A DNA stretch of 38,566 nt from Deltaproteobacteria bacterium UBA5205 (GCA_002412715.1 DHVP01000002.1:1-38566); one strand, 5' to 3'. Shown: positions 28,513 through 37,799, counted from the first letter of the stretch. A program made the numbers and translations. Notes: generated by a model not told the origin, from the letters alone.

Positions 28513-29469
28513 TTAATCCGGGCCGGTGAGTTTCGTGCAGATCTTTTTGATGTAAGCTCCCAGGTCGCCTACGGCAATCTCAACCTTGCTCTTTGATGAC
28601 ATCCATAGAGCGTTATAGATCTTCTTTGTCCCATCGGCTACGATCGCACCCAGCATCCTGGTCGCCTCCAGGGTGGCCTGATGACGAACCTTTCGCTTCG
28701 ATGGCACAACAAGAGATCGGCAATACTGCTTCGTTATCGACCCTACGCGAAGAGTCAGAAATGCGTTCGACGATCCGGACAGAACGGAGCTGACGAGTAT
28801 GATGGTTGCTACCTGAAAACCGGGAATCGCCCCTGCCGCAGAACCGAGTATGCCGGCCAGAACGGGCTGAATGATCTCTGAAAGATCGATGTCTTCCATC
28901 TCGCTTGCGAAAAACACCATAACAGCGACATTGGCATAGAGATAGAGAAGGTTACGGATTGTGGGCCGCTGGTAGTAAATGCGTGCGACGTCCAAAACGA
29001 GTTTCGATTGCGCGGCCAGAACGATAAGGGCATCCAGTTTGCCGTTCTGCGAAACCGCCGTCGTAACGAATATACGGCCTGCGGCAGTCTTTATGGCCTC
29101 GTCAGCTTTCTTGTCCAGTGTTTCAAGGACGCTCTCCACGTCTTCTTTCGATGCCTCGACCTGCCTCCTGATCAGAGGGTTCCTGCCAAGCCTTTTTGCC
29201 ATCTCGCACAGGTGCTTCTGAAATTCAGGCGATGACTCGCTCCGGGGCGCCACCAGCGGGGCAGGCATCGTAACGATCATATAAACGGGCACGATGACAC
29301 ACAAGGCATAAAAGGCTATCAGGCCCCAGAGAATAACATCGCCCAGCACCGGATGAATGCGATCACCAAACGCAATTAGCTGAACAGTCTGATTGATCAG
29401 AAAGATGACGAATAAAACCAGGATTAATGCAGCGGCTATGACTGCTATTCTTATTGCTCTTTTTCTCAT
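28513..29469 (-). CDS. DUF697/YcjF-like membrane protein
   Basis: The 318-aa product has two N-terminal helices (about 8-27 and 45-67). A charged helical segment follows ('EASKEDVESVLETLDKKADEAIKTAAGRIFVTTAVSQNGKLDALIV' in parts). The DUF697 core contains 'RPTIRNLLYLYANVAVMVFFASEMEDID' and 'VLAGILGSAAGAIPGFQVATIILVSSVLSGSSNAFLTLRVG'. This matches YcjF-type proteins of unknown function, often linked to stress or GTPases. No YcjX-type GTPase is adjacent. It stands alone next to the tandem repeat. Confidence 0.82.
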   Translation of the reverse strand: MRKRAIRIAVIAAALILVLFVIFLINQTVQLIAFGDRIHPVLGDVILWGLIAFYALCVIVPVYMIVTMPAPLVAPRSESSPEFQKHLCEMAKRLGRNPLIRRQVEASKEDVESVLETLDKKADEAIKTAAGRIFVTTAVSQNGKLDALIVLAAQSKLVLDVARIYYQRPTIRNLLYLYANVAVMVFFASEMEDIDLSEIIQPVLAGILGSAAGAIPGFQVATIILVSSVLSGSSNAFLTLRVGSITKQYCRSLVVPSKRKVRHQATLEATRMLGAIVADGTKKIYNALWMSSKSKVEIAVGDLGAYIKKICTKLTGPD

Positions 29470-29754
29470 GGCGCACGCTATCCTTAGATTATTTCACCGA
29501 CGTCATGCCAATGCAACAACAATCCGGGCCGCTTGTCCGGAAGAAAGTACTACATGCCGTCTGTCGGAATCACTACAAAAAAATTGTTGATACCGCGACA
29601 GACAGGGGCCCGTCGATGGGGTATCCTATTATCGCGCGTGAAGCACTGCGCCGGTACTATCAAGGGTCTGGAGGCTTAGTATGGAAAAAACTCAAAGCAA
29701 CAGGCGGCATGCCTCCGTGAATCTACTTCGATTCGCCAGGTCGCGCTGAGAACC

Positions 29755-30879
29755 ATGCGGATCGCTCAGATTTCACCTCTGTATGAAAGCGTGCCTCCCA
29801 GGTATTACGGCGGGACGGAACGCATTGTCTCGTACCTGACGGAAGAACTCCACCGCCAGGGCCACGAGGTGACGCTGTTCGCCAGCGGGGACTCGGTCAC
29901 ATCAGCGCAGCTCATGGCTGCCTGTCCACGTTCTCTTCGCCTGAACAAAGATTGTGTGGACCAGATGGCACACCACATCCTGATGCTCGAACATGTCTTC
30001 CAGCTGGCTGATGGGTTCGACGTACTGCACTTCCATGTTGACTATCTGCACTTCCTGCTCTCGCGCAGGCAACCGCTCGTGCAGGTCACCACATTGCATG
30101 GACGGCTCGACATCCCGGATCTCGCACCGCTCTACCGGGAATTTCGCGAAATGCCGCTCGTTTCGATCTCCGATGCCCAGCGGGAACCTTTGCCATGGGC
30201 GAATTGGCAAGCAACCGTGTACCACGGATTGCCGGAAGACATGTACCGCTTCCAACCGGAGCAGGGAACCTATTTTGCCTTTCTGGGACGGATCTCCCCG
30301 GAAAAACGTGTGGACCGGGCAGTCGAGATCGCAAAGCGGGTCGGTATCCCGCTGAAGATAGCGGCAAAGGTCGATCGCGCTGACAAGGATTACTTTGAGG
30401 CGGTCGTAAAGCCCTTGCTGGATGATTCGCTGATAGAGTATGTCGGGGAAATTGGCGATGGGGAGAAGAACGAGTTCCTCGGGAAGGCCTTCGCCATGCT
30501 TTTTCCAATCGACTGGCCCGAGCCCTTCGGACTCGTCATGATCGAGGCTATGGCATGCGGCACCCCTGTGATTGCTTACCGGAACGGTTCTGTACCCGAG
30601 ATAATGGAGCAAGGACGCACGGGTTTCGTCGTGACAAGTTTGGATGATGCCGTCGCGGCGGCCCGGATGATACCGAAATTAAATCGGGCGCGTTGTCGTG
30701 AGATTTTCGAACAACGCTTTTCGGCACGTCGCATGGCGGCAGATTACGTTCGGGTGTATGAGCGCCTTGTTTGCCCTCAACCGGACCAACCAGCCAGGAG
30801 GCTTACGCGTGGCGGCAGAGGAAGTCATTCCCGTCAGCGAACACTTTTACATCCTCTCGACGTCACCCCTCATCGATGA
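29755..30879 (+). CDS. GT4-family glycosyltransferase
   Basis: The 374-aa product begins 'MRIAQISPLYESVPPRYYGGTERIVSYLTEEL' and has the two Rossmann domains of GT-B enzymes. The donor site is 'YFAFLGRISPEKRVDRAVEIAKRVG' and 'WPEPFGLVMIEAMACGTPVIAYRNGSVPEI', with the E-x7-E motif of GT4. It transfers a sugar from a nucleotide donor; the substrate is unknown. The C-terminal 30 residues (after 'VYERLVC') are basic and Pro/Arg-rich and overlap the next gene in another frame, so the true end may be looser than usual. The 285 nt upstream (29470-29754) holds no gene I can support. Confidence 0.88.
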   Translation: MRIAQISPLYESVPPRYYGGTERIVSYLTEELHRQGHEVTLFASGDSVTSAQLMAACPRSLRLNKDCVDQMAHHILMLEHVFQLADGFDVLHFHVDYLHFLLSRRQPLVQVTTLHGRLDIPDLAPLYREFREMPLVSISDAQREPLPWANWQATVYHGLPEDMYRFQPEQGTYFAFLGRISPEKRVDRAVEIAKRVGIPLKIAAKVDRADKDYFEAVVKPLLDDSLIEYVGEIGDGEKNEFLGKAFAMLFPIDWPEPFGLVMIEAMACGTPVIAYRNGSVPEIMEQGRTGFVVTSLDDAVAAARMIPKLNRARCREIFEQRFSARRMAADYVRVYERLVCPQPDQPARRLTRGGRGSHSRQRTLLHPLDVTPHR

Positions 30880-33010
30880 CCGCACCACCGTCCTGAAGCA
30901 CGGAGACACATTTGCGGTGTTCGATCGATACGGGGATGTCGAGAAGTTCGGTGCCGGCGAACTCGGAATCTACCATCAGGACACCCGCTTTTTGTCCCGC
31001 CTGACCCTCAAGCTGGATAGCGGGCGGCCCCTGCTTTTGAGTGCGACCATCAAGAACGATAACGCCCTTTTGGTTGTGGACGCCATGAACCCGGATATCC
31101 GACGCGACGGGGACGAAGAGGTGATGATCTCTCGGGGAACGGTGCACGTCTTCCGCTCCAAGTTCCTTTGGAATGCGACGTGCTATGAGCGCGTCCGCAT
31201 ACACAATCACGGGCATTCGGCGGTGAGCCTCTATCTTTCCGTGGCTTTCGGTGCCGACTTCGCCGACATTTTCGAGGTGCGGGGTACACGGCGGCAGTTG
31301 CGCGGTCGCCTGTTGCCCCCGCGGGTGGAGGACAACACCATTCTCTATATGTACGAAGGATTGGATAAGCGCTTCCTCCGCACCCGTATCGTTTTCGACC
31401 CCCCACCCACCCTGCTGACAGAGGGTGAGGCCCGCTACGATATGAACCTGTGCCCCGGCGGCGAAGAGGAATACCGATATGCCATATCGTGCGAAGTGGA
31501 GGAGTTGTCGGCGGCGAACAGCAGCGCAGCGCCTCGCATGGTGCTGCGTTACGGCGAAGCCGCTCAGAAAGCCGAAAGCGCTCTCCAACGCAGAAGGGCC
31601 GGCAGTCCCGCCATTCTGACATCCAGCGAACAGTTCAATGACTGGTTGAATCGTTCCATCGCCGACCTGGACATGATGCAGACAGAAACCGCTTATGGCC
31701 CGTACCCCTATGCCGGGGTTCCCTGGTTCTGCACTGCCTTCGGACGGGACGGGATTATCACGGCACTCGAGTGCTTAAGCATCAATCCCGATCTTGCCCG
31801 TGGGGTCCTGACATATCTCGCCGCCGCTCAAGCCGAGGTAGATGCCGCGGAGCAGGACGCCGAACCGGGAAAGATCCTGCACGAAACAAGGCCCGGAGAG
31901 ATGGCTGCGCTGGGCGAGGTACCGTTCAGCCGTTACTACGGGTCGGTCGACTCCACGCCGCTTTTTATCATGCTTGCGAACGCTTACTACGAACGCACCG
32001 GAGACCTGCGATTCGCCGAATTCATCTGGCCGCACGTGGAACGCGCACTGGTGTGGATCGACAGATACGGTGATCTGGACGGTGATGGATTCGTGGAATA
32101 CGCCCGGCGATCGCCGCGCGGCCTCCTCCAACAGGGATGGAGGGACTCGCAGGATTCGGTGTTTCACGCTGACGGCACCGCGGCCCAGGGGCCGATCGCC
32201 CTGTGCGAAGTACAGGGTTACGTTTACGCAGCCAGGCTCGCGGCCGGAAGGCTCGCTCGGGTACTGGGCGACCAGAATCGGGCGGATGCGCTGGCGGATG
32301 CGGGGGCTGACTTGCGGCGTCGGTTTGAGACGGCCTTTTGGTGCGAAGAGCTGTCCACGTACGCCCTTGCGCTGGATGGCGACAAAAAAGCCGCCCGTGT
32401 CCGCACATCGAACGCCGGACATTGTCTGTTCGCTGGTATTGCCACGGATGAACATGCACGGTCCGTGGCGGCAACGCTCACATCAGAGGCGTCCTTCTCC
32501 GGGTGGGGGGTGCGAACCGTCGCTAGCGGAGAAGTGCTTTACAACCCCATGTCCTACCACAATGGATCCGTCTGGCCGCACGACAATGCATTGATCGCCG
32601 CCGGGTTCGCAAGGTACCAGCTCAAAGAGCAGGCGGTTAGTATTCTCACGGGCCTCCTGGATGCAAGCCTCTTTTTCGATCAGCATCGCCTCCCCGAACT
32701 CTTTTGCGGTTTCCGGAGGCGTCGGGGCCAGTCTCCCACACTCTATCCCGTGGCATGTGCCCCGCAGGCATGGGCCTCAGGGGCGGTTTTTCTCCTTCTC
32801 GAAAGCTGTCTCGGACTATCAGTGCAGGGCTCGCGACGGAAGGTCGTCTTTTCGAATCCTTTCCTGCCTCAATCTCTGAAGGAGGTTTCAATCCGGGGTT
32901 TGCGGGTCGGCGAAGCATCCATCGACCTGTTGGCCACCCGCCACGAAGGCGACGTGGGCATCAACGTGATGCGGCGGGAAGGATCGGTGGATGTGGAGAT
33001 CCTGAAATAG
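30809..33010 (+). CDS. Amylo-alpha-1,6-glucosidase / glycogen-debranching-type enzyme
   Basis: The 733-aa product has a beta-rich N-terminal domain of the GDE_N_bis type ('LIDDRTTVLKHGDTFAVFDRYGDVEKFG', 'GIYHQDTRFLSRLTLKL') and a C-terminal (alpha/alpha)6 barrel. The barrel carries 'AGVPWFCTAFGRDGIITALE', 'RYYGSVDSTPLFIMLANAYY', 'GWRDSQDSVFHADG' and 'YNPMSYHNGSVWPHDNALIAAGFARY', with acidic residues suited to catalysis. Such enzymes hydrolyse alpha-1,6 branches or related glucosides. GTG at 30809 is chosen because AGGAGG lies 7 nt upstream; it overlaps the glycosyltransferase by 71 nt in another frame. The pair suggests linked glucan or trehalose-type metabolism. Confidence 0.9.
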   Translation: MAAEEVIPVSEHFYILSTSPLIDDRTTVLKHGDTFAVFDRYGDVEKFGAGELGIYHQDTRFLSRLTLKLDSGRPLLLSATIKNDNALLVVDAMNPDIRRDGDEEVMISRGTVHVFRSKFLWNATCYERVRIHNHGHSAVSLYLSVAFGADFADIFEVRGTRRQLRGRLLPPRVEDNTILYMYEGLDKRFLRTRIVFDPPPTLLTEGEARYDMNLCPGGEEEYRYAISCEVEELSAANSSAAPRMVLRYGEAAQKAESALQRRRAGSPAILTSSEQFNDWLNRSIADLDMMQTETAYGPYPYAGVPWFCTAFGRDGIITALECLSINPDLARGVLTYLAAAQAEVDAAEQDAEPGKILHETRPGEMAALGEVPFSRYYGSVDSTPLFIMLANAYYERTGDLRFAEFIWPHVERALVWIDRYGDLDGDGFVEYARRSPRGLLQQGWRDSQDSVFHADGTAAQGPIALCEVQGYVYAARLAAGRLARVLGDQNRADALADAGADLRRRFETAFWCEELSTYALALDGDKKAARVRTSNAGHCLFAGIATDEHARSVAATLTSEASFSGWGVRTVASGEVLYNPMSYHNGSVWPHDNALIAAGFARYQLKEQAVSILTGLLDASLFFDQHRLPELFCGFRRRRGQSPTLYPVACAPQAWASGAVFLLLESCLGLSVQGSRRKVVFSNPFLPQSLKEVSIRGLRVGEASIDLLATRHEGDVGINVMRREGSVDVEILK

Positions 33011-33144
33011 TAATCATACTGATTGGTTACCGATTAATTTTCCCTTTAACGACCACATCTGATAAGATATACGGGCGCTTTTAAAAGGCGGTTCCATCGG
33101 GTCACAAAAGACCAACACAAAATAATGACTGGAAAGAGGAAATA

Positions 33145-33528
33145 ATGGCATACATGGCTCCCAACGCTACACCGAACAAAGAAGAAAAAGCCGATACGGT
33201 ATTTGCCGGTGACCTGGAAGTTCAGGGCACCATAAAATTCACAGGGTCTCTCATGATAGAAGGCGTCTTCAACGGAGAGATCCTGTCTGAGGGATTGCTG
33301 ATAGTAGGGCCCGATGCAAAAGTCACCGCCACCATCAGAACAAAGAACCTCATATCCAAGGGCGAGATCCATGGCGACGTCTTTGCCGGGGAACAGGTCG
33401 TATTGGAAAAAACGGCGGTCCACAACGGTAATATCACTTCACCCGGCATCGTGATTGAAAGAGGTTCGACTTTCAATGGTTCCTGTTCAATGAAAAGAGA
33501 TGCCTCTGTCGGTCCCCAGGGCAACTGA
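33145..33528 (+). CDS. Bactofilin
   Basis: The 127-aa product is the DUF583/bactofilin right-handed beta helix, with 'TVFAGDLEVQGTIKFTGSLMIEGVFNGEI', 'LLIVGPDAKVTATIRTKNLISKGEIHGDV', 'GEQVVLEKTAVHNGNITSPGIVIERGSTFNG'. The repeating hydrophobic pattern every 5-6 residues is typical. A short Lys/Glu N-terminal tail (residues 1-15) and a Met-rich end flank it. Bactofilins polymerise into cytoskeletal filaments that affect cell shape or polarity. AGAGGAAATA precedes the ATG. No peptidase partner is adjacent. Confidence 0.93.
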   Translation: MAYMAPNATPNKEEKADTVFAGDLEVQGTIKFTGSLMIEGVFNGEILSEGLLIVGPDAKVTATIRTKNLISKGEIHGDVFAGEQVVLEKTAVHNGNITSPGIVIERGSTFNGSCSMKRDASVGPQGN

Positions 33529-33622
33529 GCACGTCTCCGCCATATCCGCAAAAACCCCCGGACACACTCTCCGATAGGCCGTTAGGTATGCGGCTAGGTG
33601 CCGACGGGGTGAGGCGATCCAC

Positions 33623-34036
33623 ATGGTCCAATGGATTCGAAGCTACGAAACTATCCTCACGTGGCTGACCGCGGCCTCAGTCGTCGTCTTCATCGCATCC
33701 TTCATGCTTGTGCCCTTTCTTATAATTCGAATCCCTCCGGACTATTTCGCGGCCGGAAAGAATCACAAAAAGCTCCGGGCCGATCACCATCCGGTGATAA
33801 GAGGCGCGCTGGTGATTGCCAGGAACATGCTCGGGTGCATCTTCCTTGTCGCAGGGATCTTTATGCTGGTTTTGCCGGGCCAGGGCGTGTTGACCATTTT
33901 TGCAGGGATCATGCTTCTGGACTTCCGGGGCAAGCATCGGCTCGAGCGATGGATCGTCTCGCGCCGGCCCGTGCTTCAATCCATCAACTGGATTCGGCGG
34001 CGTGCGGGACGGGCACCTCTCACCCTTGAAGGATGA
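33623..34036 (+). CDS. Small PGPGW-type transmembrane protein
   Basis: The 137-aa product has two helices near the N-terminus (about 13-36) and in the middle (67-95), with a conserved 'LPGQGVLTIFAGIMLLDF' stretch. It ends in a very basic tail ('RRPVLQSINWIRRRAGRAPL'). This matches the small putative PGPGW/TIGR02611-like membrane family of unknown role. GGTGAGG precedes the ATG. It lies between bactofilin and rhlE, but the strong promoter at 34079 starts a new transcript after it. Confidence 0.7.
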   Translation: MVQWIRSYETILTWLTAASVVVFIASFMLVPFLIIRIPPDYFAAGKNHKKLRADHHPVIRGALVIARNMLGCIFLVAGIFMLVLPGQGVLTIFAGIMLLDFRGKHRLERWIVSRRPVLQSINWIRRRAGRAPLTLEG

Positions 34037-34078
34037 ATAAAAGGAAACCGCTTAAGGCCCGGCACGCGAATGAATCCG

Positions 34079-34107
34079 TTGACAGGGCCGCTGAATAAGC
34101 TTATAGT
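34079..34107 (+). promoter_or_regulatory. Sigma-70-type promoter for rhlE
   Basis: TTGACA, a 17-nt spacer, and TATAGT form a near-consensus housekeeping promoter. The expected start near 34114 leaves a 5' leader of about 120 nt before the rhlE GTG. That leader can pair GTAAC with GTTAC around 34119-34137, so it may be structured. Confidence 0.75.
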
Positions 34108-34237
34108 GTTCGCAAGTAACGAAGTAAAAGGTTACGCGAAAGACTTATGTAACGGTTTGTCCAAAACGTTCCCCTGACGAAATAAAATACTGTCATATTT
34201 TACTTGGCTACTAATCTATAGTAACAGAGAAGGTGCC

Positions 34238-35602
34238 GTGAGTTTTAGTTCATTCAAATTTCATCCGCAAATCGAGACCCGTGTTAGGGCGCTCGGCTAT
34301 CAAGTCCCGACCCCCATACAACGCCAGGCCATACCGCCGGTCCTTGCCGGTAAGGACGTTATGGGCCTTGCCCAAACCGGGACGGGCAAAACAGCTGCGT
34401 TCGTGCTGCCGATTCTGCAGCATCTGCTCCCGGGCCCGAGGGGCAAGGTACGCTCGCTGATCATCGCACCCACACGGGAACTGGCTGAACAGATCCACGT
34501 GTCGGTCGGAGAACTGGGAAGCAACACGCATCTGAAAAGCTGCACGATCTACGGCGGCGTTGGCGTGAACCCGCAGGTCCAGAAACTTCGCGCCGGCGTC
34601 GATATTGTTGTGGCCTGCCCGGGCCGCCTGCTCGATCATCTCGAACAAAGGACGATCAATCTTGAAAACCTGGAAGTCCTCGTCCTTGACGAGGCGGACC
34701 GCATGTTCGATATGGGCTTTCTCCCCGACATCAGGCGGATCGTCAAACAGTTGCCCAGGCAGCGGCAGACGCTTATGTTCTCTGCCACCATGGCCGACAG
34801 CATCCGGAAGCTGACCGACGAAGTACTCCGTGATCCGGTCACGGTGAAGATCGGTCATACGGCCCCCGCCGCCACGGTGTCCCATGCAATCTATCCCGTC
34901 GCCCAGCATCTGAAGACCGGGCTTCTCCTTAAGCTTCTCAAGCAGACCGATTCGGAATCCATCCTGATCTTCACACGCACCAAGTACCGCGCAAAACGCA
35001 TCGGTCAGGAATTGCAGAAGGCAGGATACAGCGCCGCCTCTCTCCAGGGGAACCTGTCGCAAAACAAGCGTCAGGACGCCCTCGACGGCTTCCGCAGCGG
35101 CTCATACCAGATCCTGGTCGCAACGGATATCGCGGCGCGGGGTATCGATGTGCTGAGCATATCCCACGTCATCAACTACGATATGCCCGATACCACCGAT
35201 GCATACACGCACCGGATCGGCCGCACCGGCCGCGCAGCGAAGACCGGCGACGCCTTCACCTTCGCAAGCCAGGAGGACGAGCCCCTGATAAAAAGCATCG
35301 AACGTGTGCTGGGCAGCAAGATCGAGCGCCGCATCCTGGATGGTTTCGATTACACGAAAGCAGCGCCCAGGCGTGATACCGAATTCGCCCGGCCGCCCCG
35401 TCCGCCGCAACACCGCACCAGCCAGCCAAAGGCGGAAAAGCACACCGCATCAAGAACTGCAGTTGCAGGGCCCAGGACCGGTCCTTCCCCGAAACCACCG
35501 ACAAGCACGGCCCCCGCGACCAAAACCGCAGGGCCGCCTCCGTCAAGAAGACAATGGAAGCGAAAAAAACCAGCCAAATCATCGACCCGCAAAGAGGCCT
35601 AG
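34238..35602 (+). CDS. rhlE: DEAD-box RNA helicase, RhlE type
   Basis: The 454-aa product has all DEAD-box motifs. They are Q motif 'YQVPTPIQRQAIP', motif I 'AQTGTGKTAAFVLP', Ia 'APTRELAEQI', II 'VLDEADRMFDMGF', III 'MFSATMADSI', V 'LVATDIAARGIDV' and VI 'HRIGRTGRAAKTGDA'. After the helicase core (about residue 370) comes a Pro/Lys/Arg-rich low-complexity tail that ends 'KKPAKSSTRKEA', typical of RhlE and used for RNA contact. The start is GTG at 34238 with GAGAAGG upstream. It likely helps ribosome assembly or RNA decay in the cold; the long leader fits regulation of that kind. Confidence 0.95.
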   Translation: MSFSSFKFHPQIETRVRALGYQVPTPIQRQAIPPVLAGKDVMGLAQTGTGKTAAFVLPILQHLLPGPRGKVRSLIIAPTRELAEQIHVSVGELGSNTHLKSCTIYGGVGVNPQVQKLRAGVDIVVACPGRLLDHLEQRTINLENLEVLVLDEADRMFDMGFLPDIRRIVKQLPRQRQTLMFSATMADSIRKLTDEVLRDPVTVKIGHTAPAATVSHAIYPVAQHLKTGLLLKLLKQTDSESILIFTRTKYRAKRIGQELQKAGYSAASLQGNLSQNKRQDALDGFRSGSYQILVATDIAARGIDVLSISHVINYDMPDTTDAYTHRIGRTGRAAKTGDAFTFASQEDEPLIKSIERVLGSKIERRILDGFDYTKAAPRRDTEFARPPRPPQHRTSQPKAEKHTASRTAVAGPRTGPSPKPPTSTAPATKTAGPPPSRRQWKRKKPAKSSTRKEA

Positions 35603-35629
35603 ACAGTCTCCTGTAAAGAACTGGACGTT

Positions 35630-35672
35630 GACTTCAGGATGATCCGGACTTTGTTCGGTTCATCCTGAAGTC
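35630..35672 (+). terminator. Long perfect hairpin downstream of rhlE
   Basis: GACTTCAGGATGA pairs perfectly with TCATCCTGAAGTC over 13 bp, with a 17-nt loop. It lies 27 nt after the rhlE stop. The following bases (TTGCTCCTCG) are not a proper T-run, so it could be a weak terminator, an RNA-stabilising hairpin or a REP-like element. The rest of 35603-35872 holds no gene I can support. Confidence 0.6.
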
Positions 35673-35872
35673 TTGCTCCTCGATCGCTGGCTGATTATGC
35701 GCCATTTCAAACGAGAACCCTCCGGTTTGTGTGTTTTCTATGTAATTGGCACAATGGGGCGACTACGTGCGTGGTAAGATATGCGAGGAATGTACGCTGT
35801 CTGCGGAATGTTCGTTAAATTGGCGAAATGATAAAGACCGTCTATACTTATACATGAGACACAGGAGGTCCT

Positions 35873-36211
35873 ATGAGCAGACTGGAACAGATGGGAAAGA
35901 TGCGCGAACGGTTGGCCAAGAAACGTGATGAAGTCTTCGAGGCCCATAGGCTGAGTGAGGAAGAAAGGCTTATCTTGTCCGAACACGATATCGAACCTGA
36001 AGAAACGGCCCAAAAGGCGGCCATTGCCGATGTTGTGGCAACACTGGACGAGAGAGAGCAGAAACAGATTCAAGCCATAAACAGGGCGCTGACGAGGATG
36101 GAACTTGGAGAATACGGTTCCTGCGAGGTCTGTGGAAAAGAAATCGAGGTGGAGCGTCTCGAGACAATTCCCTGGACATCCGTCTGTAGCAAACACGCAG
36201 GAACAGAATGA
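35873..36211 (+). CDS. DksA/TraR-family zinc-finger protein
   Basis: The 112-aa protein has an N-terminal coiled coil (about 1-75, Lys/Glu-rich) and a C-terminal finger 'GEYGSCEVCGKEIEVERLETIPWTSVCSKHAG'. The first zinc pair is CxxC; the second is CxxH, rather than the usual CxxC. 'NRALTRMELGEYGSCEVCG' is the family hallmark. DksA-like proteins bind the RNA polymerase secondary channel, but the acidic tip residues of DksA cannot be placed here with confidence. GGAGG lies 5 nt before the ATG. Alternatively it may be a DnaK-suppressor-like protein of another function. Confidence 0.88.
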   Translation: MSRLEQMGKMRERLAKKRDEVFEAHRLSEEERLILSEHDIEPEETAQKAAIADVVATLDEREQKQIQAINRALTRMELGEYGSCEVCGKEIEVERLETIPWTSVCSKHAGTE

Positions 36212-36295
36212 AGGGGCTAACGAAACAACTCAACGTTTGAGGCCCTGCGTAAGAACATGAGGCAAGTTGCTCATTACTAGAACTGACAGGAGGAT

Positions 36296-37687
36296 ATGCG
36301 ACTATATCTAATCAATCCTTCAAACCCGCTGGTTGCCATCACCAACGTCGAGGAGAGCCGCTGGAACCGTTACCGTGTGTGGAAACCCCTCGGCCTGATG
36401 GTTCTCGCGGGACTGACCCCGCCTGAGTGGGACATATCGATCATGGATGAGAACCTCGGTGTGCCGTACTATTCAGCCATGCCGCGACCGGACCTGGTGG
36501 GTATTACCGCTTTCACGTCTCAGGCGAACCGGGCCTATGAAGTGGCCGCTTACTTCCGAGGCCTGGGCGCGCCCGTCGTCATGGGCGGTATTCATGCAAC
36601 CATGTGTTTAGAGGAGGCCATGGAGCGTGTAGACGCGGTTGTCACGGGGGAGGCTGAAAGCGTCTGGCGGCAGGTCCTGGAGGACGTGCGGCACGGGAGT
36701 CTGAAGCGTCGGTATGACGGAGGGCTCGCCGAGATTAGTGATGTCCCGTCGGCCCGCCACGATTTGCTCGCTACGGGATATGCCTTCGGAGCCATTCAGA
36801 CTACACGGGGCTGTCCGCTCAACTGCACCTTTTGCAGCGTGACAGCCTTTAACGGTGCCCGCTACAGGCAACGACCCATCCCGGATGTCATTCGGGATTT
36901 CCAGTTGATCCGTGAAAAACATGTTCTGGTGGTGGACGACAACCTGATCGGTACACGTCCTGAACATATCACCCGCGCCAAGGATCTGTTCCGTGCCATG
37001 GCACAGACAAACCTGCGAAAGGAATGGGTTGCCCAGGCCACCATTAACTTCGCAGACGACGTAGAACTCCTGTCTTTAGCCGCAAAGGCCGGATGCAGGG
37101 GCGTCTTTATCGGCTTTGAGTCTCTCTCACCGGAAGGGCTTCGGGAAATAGGCAAGAAATTCAACATCCTGAAGGGCAGGGACTTCCGTACCTCCGTGCA
37201 ACGGATACAGCGACACAAGATACTGGTCGTAGGTTCCTTTATCATCGGTCTGGACATAGACAGGCCGGGCATCGGCAAGCGTATCGCCTCAGTGGCCTGC
37301 CGATATGGTGTAGACAATCTCAACACGCTATTTCTGACGCCTTTGCCGGGCACGCGTCTCTGGGACCAGATGAAATCAGAGGGCCGCATTGCCCTTAACA
37401 GGTTCCCGGAAGACTGGAAATATTACACGCTGACATTCCCGGTTGCCAGGTACAAACATTTGTCTCTTGCCGGAGCGATTCACGAAATGATTGCCTGCGA
37501 CCGGGGTTTCTACTCCACTTTGCGTATCCTGCGCAGGGTGTTCAGCAGCTTATGGCAACGTCGCAAGCCGTTGATTAACCTCGTTGGCAACCTTTCATAC
37601 AGAAGGAATCTCCAGTTGAATCGCAAGTCATATGCTGACTTCAGACTCTATTCGGATAATAGACGCAATCCTGCCGGGGGGTCATAA
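36296..37687 (+). CDS. B12-binding-type radical SAM protein
   Basis: The 463-aa product has an N-terminal cobalamin-binding-like Rossmann domain ('MRLYLINPSNPL', 'LMVLAGLTPPEWDISIMDENLG', 'VVMGGIHATMCLEEAM'). The radical SAM core has the cluster motif CxxxCxxC in 'TTRGCPLNCTFCSVT'. 'HVLVVDDNLIG', 'GFESLSPEGLREIGKKFN' and 'TPLPGTRLWDQM' are typical of the BchE/MiaB-like B12 radical SAM group. GGAGG precedes the ATG by 3 nt. Such enzymes methylate or rearrange lipids, hopanoids, cofactors or antibiotics. No biosynthetic partner is adjacent, so the substrate is unknown. Confidence 0.9.
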   Translation: MRLYLINPSNPLVAITNVEESRWNRYRVWKPLGLMVLAGLTPPEWDISIMDENLGVPYYSAMPRPDLVGITAFTSQANRAYEVAAYFRGLGAPVVMGGIHATMCLEEAMERVDAVVTGEAESVWRQVLEDVRHGSLKRRYDGGLAEISDVPSARHDLLATGYAFGAIQTTRGCPLNCTFCSVTAFNGARYRQRPIPDVIRDFQLIREKHVLVVDDNLIGTRPEHITRAKDLFRAMAQTNLRKEWVAQATINFADDVELLSLAAKAGCRGVFIGFESLSPEGLREIGKKFNILKGRDFRTSVQRIQRHKILVVGSFIIGLDIDRPGIGKRIASVACRYGVDNLNTLFLTPLPGTRLWDQMKSEGRIALNRFPEDWKYYTLTFPVARYKHLSLAGAIHEMIACDRGFYSTLRILRRVFSSLWQRRKPLINLVGNLSYRRNLQLNRKSYADFRLYSDNRRNPAGGS

Positions 37688-37793
37688 GAGAGAATGGGAA
37701 CGACAGGCCGCCAAAGATCGTCTTTAACCGGCAGCAGAAATCTCAGGGGATAATAACATTATAATCTTTATATTATTTTTATAGTATTTATGT

Positions 37794-37799
37794 TATAAT
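37794..37799 (+). promoter_or_regulatory. Likely -10 box (TATAAT) upstream of the receiver-like gene
   Basis: A perfect TATAAT lies in an AT-rich stretch (37756-37800) about 120 nt before the receiver-like ATG. The -35 region is AT-rich and unclear, so an UP-like element or another sigma factor is possible. The remaining leader (37801-37917) has no other visible signal. Confidence 0.5.
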
